From assembly GCF_036226505.1 (NCBI RefSeq), contig NZ_CP108484.1, forward strand, positions 2,108,001-2,172,000: DNA of 64,000 bases. Direction: 5' to 3'. The notes below the pieces were generated by a model, which searched no databases, was not told where the DNA came from, and saw only the letters and a list, made by a program, of their open reading frames with translations. Position numbers and translations under genes: made by a program. This DNA comes from Kitasatospora sp. NBC_01246. Its GTDB lineage: Bacteria; Actinomycetota; Actinomycetes; Streptomycetales; Streptomycetaceae. This document shows positions 63,250-64,000 of the stretch, in pieces. The first letter of the stretch is position 1; each line of letters begins with the position of its first letter.

Positions 63250-64000
63250 GCCACCGCTCCGCTCGCCTTGTCGATGCCGGTCGTGTCGAGCACGTCCACC
63301 TGCAGGCCCTGCTCGCGCAGGAACCCGATCGGCACCACGTTGTCCTGGTGGCCGCCGGGGAGTTCGACCCGCATCCGGCCGACCATGCGGCCGGCGATGG
63401 TCTCGACGGCGGCGCCGAGGATGTTGATGTCGATCTGGTACGTGCGGGCGAGCTGGGAGACGAAGGGCTGGGCGGAGCTGTCGCCCTGGAAGGTGATCTC
63501 CAGCACGGTGCGGCCGGGGTGGCCGGTGCCGAACTCGCTGAGCGGGAAGAGCTCGCGGGCGAGTTCCGAGCCGGGCTTGGCCAGCAGGTCGGTGAGCTCG
63601 CCGGACTCGACCACCCGGCCGCCGCGCATCAGGGCGGCGGAGTCGCAGACGGACTTGATGACGTCCATCTCGTGGGTGATCAGCAGGACGGTCAGGCCGA
63701 GCTGCTGGTTGAGGTCGCGCAGCAGCTTGAGGATCGAGCGGGTGGTCTCCGGGTCGAGGGCCGAGGTGGCCTCGTCGGAGAGCAGCACCTTGGGGTCGCC
63801 GGCGAGGGCGCGGGCGATGCCGACGCGCTGCTTCTGGCCGCCGGAGAGCTGGCCGGGGTAGCTGCGGGCCTTGTCGCCGAGGCCGACCAGGTCGAGCAGT
63901 TCGGCGGCCTTGCGGCGGCGCTCGGTGCGGTCCAGGCCGACGATCTCCAGCGGGAGCTCGACGTTCTGCTGCACGGTGCGGGAGGCGAGCAGGTTGAAGT
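63246..64000 (-). CDS. metN: methionine ABC transporter ATP-binding protein (C-terminal part; truncated by window end)
   Basis: The frame is open to base 64000 and the gene begins outside the window; Walker A is not in view. Visible are FNLLASRTVQQNVELPLEI, the LSGGQKQRVGIARAL signature, Walker B VLLSDEATSALDP, H-loop LITHEMDVI, and a C-terminal NIL domain (~residues 165-242) that binds methionine and inhibits transport, as in E. coli MetN. Together with metI and metQ it makes a complete importer. Any SAM- or methionine-responsive leader would lie upstream, beyond the window. Confidence 0.95.
   Translation of the reverse strand, partial: FNLLASRTVQQNVELPLEIVGLDRTERRRKAAELLDLVGLGDKARSYPGQLSGGQKQRVGIARALAGDPKVLLSDEATSALDPETTRSILKLLRDLNQQLGLTVLLITHEMDVIKSVCDSAALMRGGRVVESGELTDLLAKPGSELARELFPLSEFGTGHPGRTVLEITFQGDSSAQPFVSQLARTYQIDINILGAAVETIAGRMVGRMRVELPGGHQDNVVPIGFLREQGLQVDVLDTTGIDKASGAVA

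Overview
This window is chromosomal core DNA from a high-GC, spore-forming actinomycete of the Streptomycetaceae (Streptomyces or Kitasatospora type). The evidence is extreme third-position GC, many GTG and TTG starts with AGGAG-type ribosome sites, an almost textbook SsgB sporulation protein, mannolipid (PIM) genes, and a gene order (rpsD, aspS/hisS, relA-apt-secF-secD-yajC, ruvB-ruvA-ruvC, yebC, pdxT-pdxS, PI/PIM lipid genes, thrS, ssgB, cobalamin genes, metQIN) that I recall as conserved in Streptomyces chromosomes. I could not check that synteny against a database. The window has no gap in coding logic, and I see no prophage, integrase, insertion sequence, CRISPR array or biosynthetic gene cluster.

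Layout. 1-1.3 kb: tail of a TPR regulator and a small TPR protein. 1.4-10.2 kb: rpsD, rarA, a PPK2 polyphosphate kinase divergent from a LysR regulator, a GNAT enzyme, and the translationally coupled MBL hydrolase-hisS-aspS operon. 10.5-12.8 kb: membrane-anchored cyclophilin and a DUF349 protein. 12.9-19.6 kb: relA (stringent response), apt, secF, secD, yajC. 19.8-25.9 kb: ruvB/ruvA/ruvC, yebC, pdxT/pdxS and two small genes. 26-28.8 kb: pimA, PIM acyltransferase and CDP-alcohol phosphatidyltransferase, the first steps of phosphatidylinositol mannoside synthesis. 29.1-33.4 kb: an EF-G-like GTPase, a DCC-family protein and a membrane protein of unknown role. 33.5-38.9 kb: HIT protein, thrS, an unknown gene, a DUF4365 protein and a DEDDh exonuclease.

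39-42.7 kb: two tRNA-Val(CAC) copies, a PGPGW membrane protein, ssgB, a CGNR zinc-finger regulator and a DsbA-like thioredoxin-fold protein. 42.7-45.6 kb: a double-GNAT enzyme plus pabC and pabB (folate branch). 45.9-46.5 kb: a plus-strand tRNA array (Gly, Cys, three Val-GAC) whose Val part is a 113-bp tandem amplification. 47.4-53.4 kb: a Ser/Thr kinase, a TrmH-type rRNA methyltransferase with a degenerate partial copy next to it, and a large Cache-PAS-GAF-SpoIIE-ATPase sensor phosphatase. 53.5-60.5 kb: a siroheme/cobalamin block (cobA/cysG-like, a huge BluB-CobT fusion with a roughly 690-residue disordered head, and cobL). 60.7-64 kb: a GNAT enzyme and the metN-metI-metQ methionine importer, cut by the window end.

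No wholly new system stands out. The items most worth a second look are the BluB-CobT fusion with its repeat-rich head, the TrmH relic, the tandem stop-codon repeat after cobA, an identical 23-nt palindrome after both the kinase and the phosphatase gene, the tandem tRNA-Val amplification, and a large two-helix RNA-like structure between ssgB and the CGNR gene. Positions were counted by hand from the sequence. Domain names rest on recognising motifs, not on searches.
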